Positions 62,674-64,000 of a stretch of DNA of 64,000 bases are shown in pieces. Made by a program: the position numbers and the translations under genes. The stretch lies in assembly GCF_016735615.1 (NCBI RefSeq), contig NZ_JAERSF010000003.1:372001-436000 (forward strand), in the 5' to 3' direction. How positions within the stretch are numbered: the first letter of the stretch is position 1; each line of letters starts with the position of its first letter. Below the pieces are notes generated by a model. That model did not search any database. It had not been told where the DNA came from and was given only the letters and a program-made list of their open reading frames with translations. Source of the DNA: Flavobacterium tagetis. Its GTDB lineage: Bacteria > Bacteroidota > Bacteroidia > Flavobacteriales > Flavobacteriaceae.

Positions 62674-62790
62674 AGGAGCTGATTCCTGCTGTCCGCTATA
62701 TTCCCGATAAACAAAAACTACGGCTAAAAAGCCTTGTTTTTCTAAATCGGGAGATGCCGCTCCCATCAGGGCTAGGGCAGTTGGTTTCAA
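62674..62790 (-). ncRNA. Conserved structured element, copy 2
   Basis: On the minus strand it starts TTGAAACCAACTGCCC, then CTAGCCCTGATGGGAGCGG, a hairpin closed by TCCCGAT (62746-62752) and ATCGGGA (62702-62708) with an inner GGCT/AGCC and AAAAAC/GTTTTT stem, and ends ATATAGCGGACAGCAGG and CAGCTCCT. It lies between uvrA and the LOG gene. Compared with copy 1 at 41625-41717, the conserved parts match and the hairpin is replaced by another pairing. Confidence 0.6.
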
Positions 62791-63001
62791 ACAAACATTC
62801 GGTTTAATTGAAACATGTTTTCTTTAAAAAAGCATGGATTTTTCAAAAAAAGCGGACACTAAATTAACGCTTTTTTCTAGAATTGTTACAAAAAGCAGTA
62901 ATTATAATCCAAAAGTAATACTGCGATAATAATCAAATTCGGTTTTTGATTCATTATCAGGTGTATAGTGTGTATGTAAGCAGGAAGTTTTTTGGACTTA
63001 A

Positions 63002-63034
63002 ATCTTTGTCAAAATTTTAAACTTTGACAAAGAT
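63002..63034 (-). terminator. Hairpin after uvrA
   Basis: A 12-bp perfect stem, ATCTTTGTCAAA (63002-63013) and TTTGACAAAGAT (63023-63034), starting 6 bases after the uvrA stop. No strong T-run follows on the minus strand. Confidence 0.6.
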
Positions 63035-63039
63035 CATTC

Positions 63040-64000
63040 TTACTCTAGCTCTTTTTTCAAAAACTTAGCCGTATAACTCTTTTTATTCTGAGCCACTTCT
63101 TCTGGAGTTCCTTTGGCAACCAATTGACCTCCCCCTTTTCCGCCTTCTGGGCCGATATCTATAATATAATCGGCAAGTTTGATAACGTCCATGTTGTGTT
63201 CTATAACTAGAATAGTATTTCCTTTATCAACCAGTTTATTGATTACTTCCATCAAAACTCGAATGTCTTCAAAGTGTAAACCTGTAGTTGGTTCATCAAG
63301 AATATAAAATGTATTTCCTGTATCTTTTTTAGACAATTCACCTGCTAGTTTTATACGCTGCGCTTCACCACCAGAAAGCGTTGTACTTTGCTGCCCAAGC
63401 GTAATGTAACCCAAACCAACATCTTGAATGGTTTTTATTTTTCTATAAATCTTCGGAATATTCTCAAAGAATGGAACCGCTTCATCAACCGTCATATCCA
63501 AAACATCCGAAATAGATTTTCCTTTGTATCTAATTTCTAAAGTTTCTCTATTAAAACGTTTTCCTTGGCAAGTCTCACATTCTACATAAACATCTGGTAA
63601 AAAGTTCATTTCGATTGTTCTTACGCCAGAACCTTCGCAGGTTTCGCAACGTCCACCTTTCACGTTAAAACTAAAACGCCCCGCTTTATAACCACGTATC
63701 ATGCTTTCAGAAGTCATTGTAAATAGATTTCTGATTTCTGTGAAGACCTCTGTGTATGTTGCCGGATTTGAACGCGGTGTTCTTCCAATCGGACTTTGAT
63801 CAATATCAATTACTTTATCAATATGTTCTAAACCTTCAATCTTTTTATAAGGTTGTGGTTTTTTTACTCCATTAAAATAATACGCATTTAAAATCGGATA
63901 TAGCGTTTCATTAATCAAAGTCGATTTTCCGCTTCCTGAAACTCCCGTAACACAAGTTAATTGCCCTAACGGAATTTCTATCGAAACGTTTTTAAGATTG
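63040..64000 (-). CDS. uvrA: Excinuclease ABC subunit A, C-terminal part (cut by right edge)
   Basis: The frame is open to base 64000, so the gene continues outside; the Met at 63918 is internal. The visible end shows the second Walker A (GVSGSGKSTLINETL), the Cys4 zinc module (CETCEGSGVR, then CETCQGKRF), the signature LSGGEAQRIKLAGEL and Walker B LDEPTTGLHFED, then IEHNMDVIK. It is the damage-recognition ATPase of nucleotide excision repair. The C-terminus is complete (AKFLKKELE). Confidence 0.96.
   Translation of the reverse strand, partial: NLKNVSIEIPLGQLTCVTGVSGSGKSTLINETLYPILNAYYFNGVKKPQPYKKIEGLEHIDKVIDIDQSPIGRTPRSNPATYTEVFTEIRNLFTMTSESMIRGYKAGRFSFNVKGGRCETCEGSGVRTIEMNFLPDVYVECETCQGKRFNRETLEIRYKGKSISDVLDMTVDEAVPFFENIPKIYRKIKTIQDVGLGYITLGQQSTTLSGGEAQRIKLAGELSKKDTGNTFYILDEPTTGLHFEDIRVLMEVINKLVDKGNTILVIEHNMDVIKLADYIIDIGPEGGKGGGQLVAKGTPEEVAQNKKSYTAKFLKKELE

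Larger units (their letters stand above)
62630..63039. other. Non-coding region between uvrA and the LOG gene
   Basis: 410 bases with structured element copy 2 (62674-62790) and the uvrA terminator (63002-63034). The part between (62791-63001) is AT-rich with no recognisable gene. Confidence 0.65.

Noticed and set aside
1..64000. tRNA genes, rRNA, insertion sequences, prophage or integrase
   Set aside because: No cloverleaf ends, no rRNA core sequence and no transposase or integrase motifs were seen on either strand.

Overview
The window looks like chromosome from a Flavobacterium close to F. johnsoniae (phylum Bacteroidota). The evidence is: AT-rich DNA; promoters of the TTG-N20-TAnnTTTG type; secreted proteins ending in type IX secretion (T9SS) sorting domains; a PorP/SprF protein; BON lipoproteins; and a large chitinase with two GH18 domains. 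No rRNA, tRNA, CRISPR array, transposase or prophage was seen. One structural RNA is present, RNase P RNA at 42144-42480.

Layout. 1-6.7 kb: chitin use, with a GH20 hexosaminidase cut by the left edge and then chitinase ChiA. 6.9-12 kb: DUF3592 membrane protein, TlpA-like thioredoxin, a YbiT-type ABC-F protein with an unusual second ATPase half, a TonB-domain protein, and a very small lipoprotein. 12.1-12.9 kb: an AT-rich orphan membrane/coiled-coil gene. 13-17.6 kb: pyrR-pyrB, a STAS-like protein with RNase Z, pdxH, and a CAP-domain lipoprotein. 17.7-30.4 kb (minus): a four-gene surface locus with a small secreted protein, a 3032-residue von Willebrand A adhesin with fifteen near-identical 88/90-residue repeats and a type B sorting domain, its PorP/SprF partner, and a PorE-like OmpA protein. 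30.9-35.6 kb: sixA-ppk-ppx, a TMEM175 channel and a Crp-like regulator. 36.5-38.3 kb (minus): dnaX split by an A10 run. 39.3-41.4 kb: NIPSNAP protein, two BON lipoproteins and a BON-LysM protein. 42-44 kb: rnpB and a dicarboxylate symporter. 44.2-48.5 kb: a two-component system divergent from an outer-membrane receptor, with an 11-bp-phased operator between them. 48.6-58.7 kb: rsmD, DUF3822, a RecD/Dda-like helicase, ygiD, a PQQ-type propeller, a methyltransferase, kdsB and a fused 2-oxoacid dehydrogenase E1. 58.8-64 kb (minus): an inactive-looking M1 peptidase fused to a beta-barrel, a LOG-family protein, and the 3' end of uvrA.

The intergenic DNA is unusually structured. Long perfect inverted repeats of several families recur. 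Most notably, two copies of one structured element (41625-41717 plus; 62674-62790 minus) share conserved flanks around a central hairpin whose sequence differs but whose pairing is kept, which is the pattern expected of a functional RNA. The strongest gene-level anomalies are dnaX (gamma in frame 0; a 228-residue tau tail only in the +1 frame after A10), the pseudo-peptidase/beta-barrel fusion, and the degenerate ABC-F ATP site.
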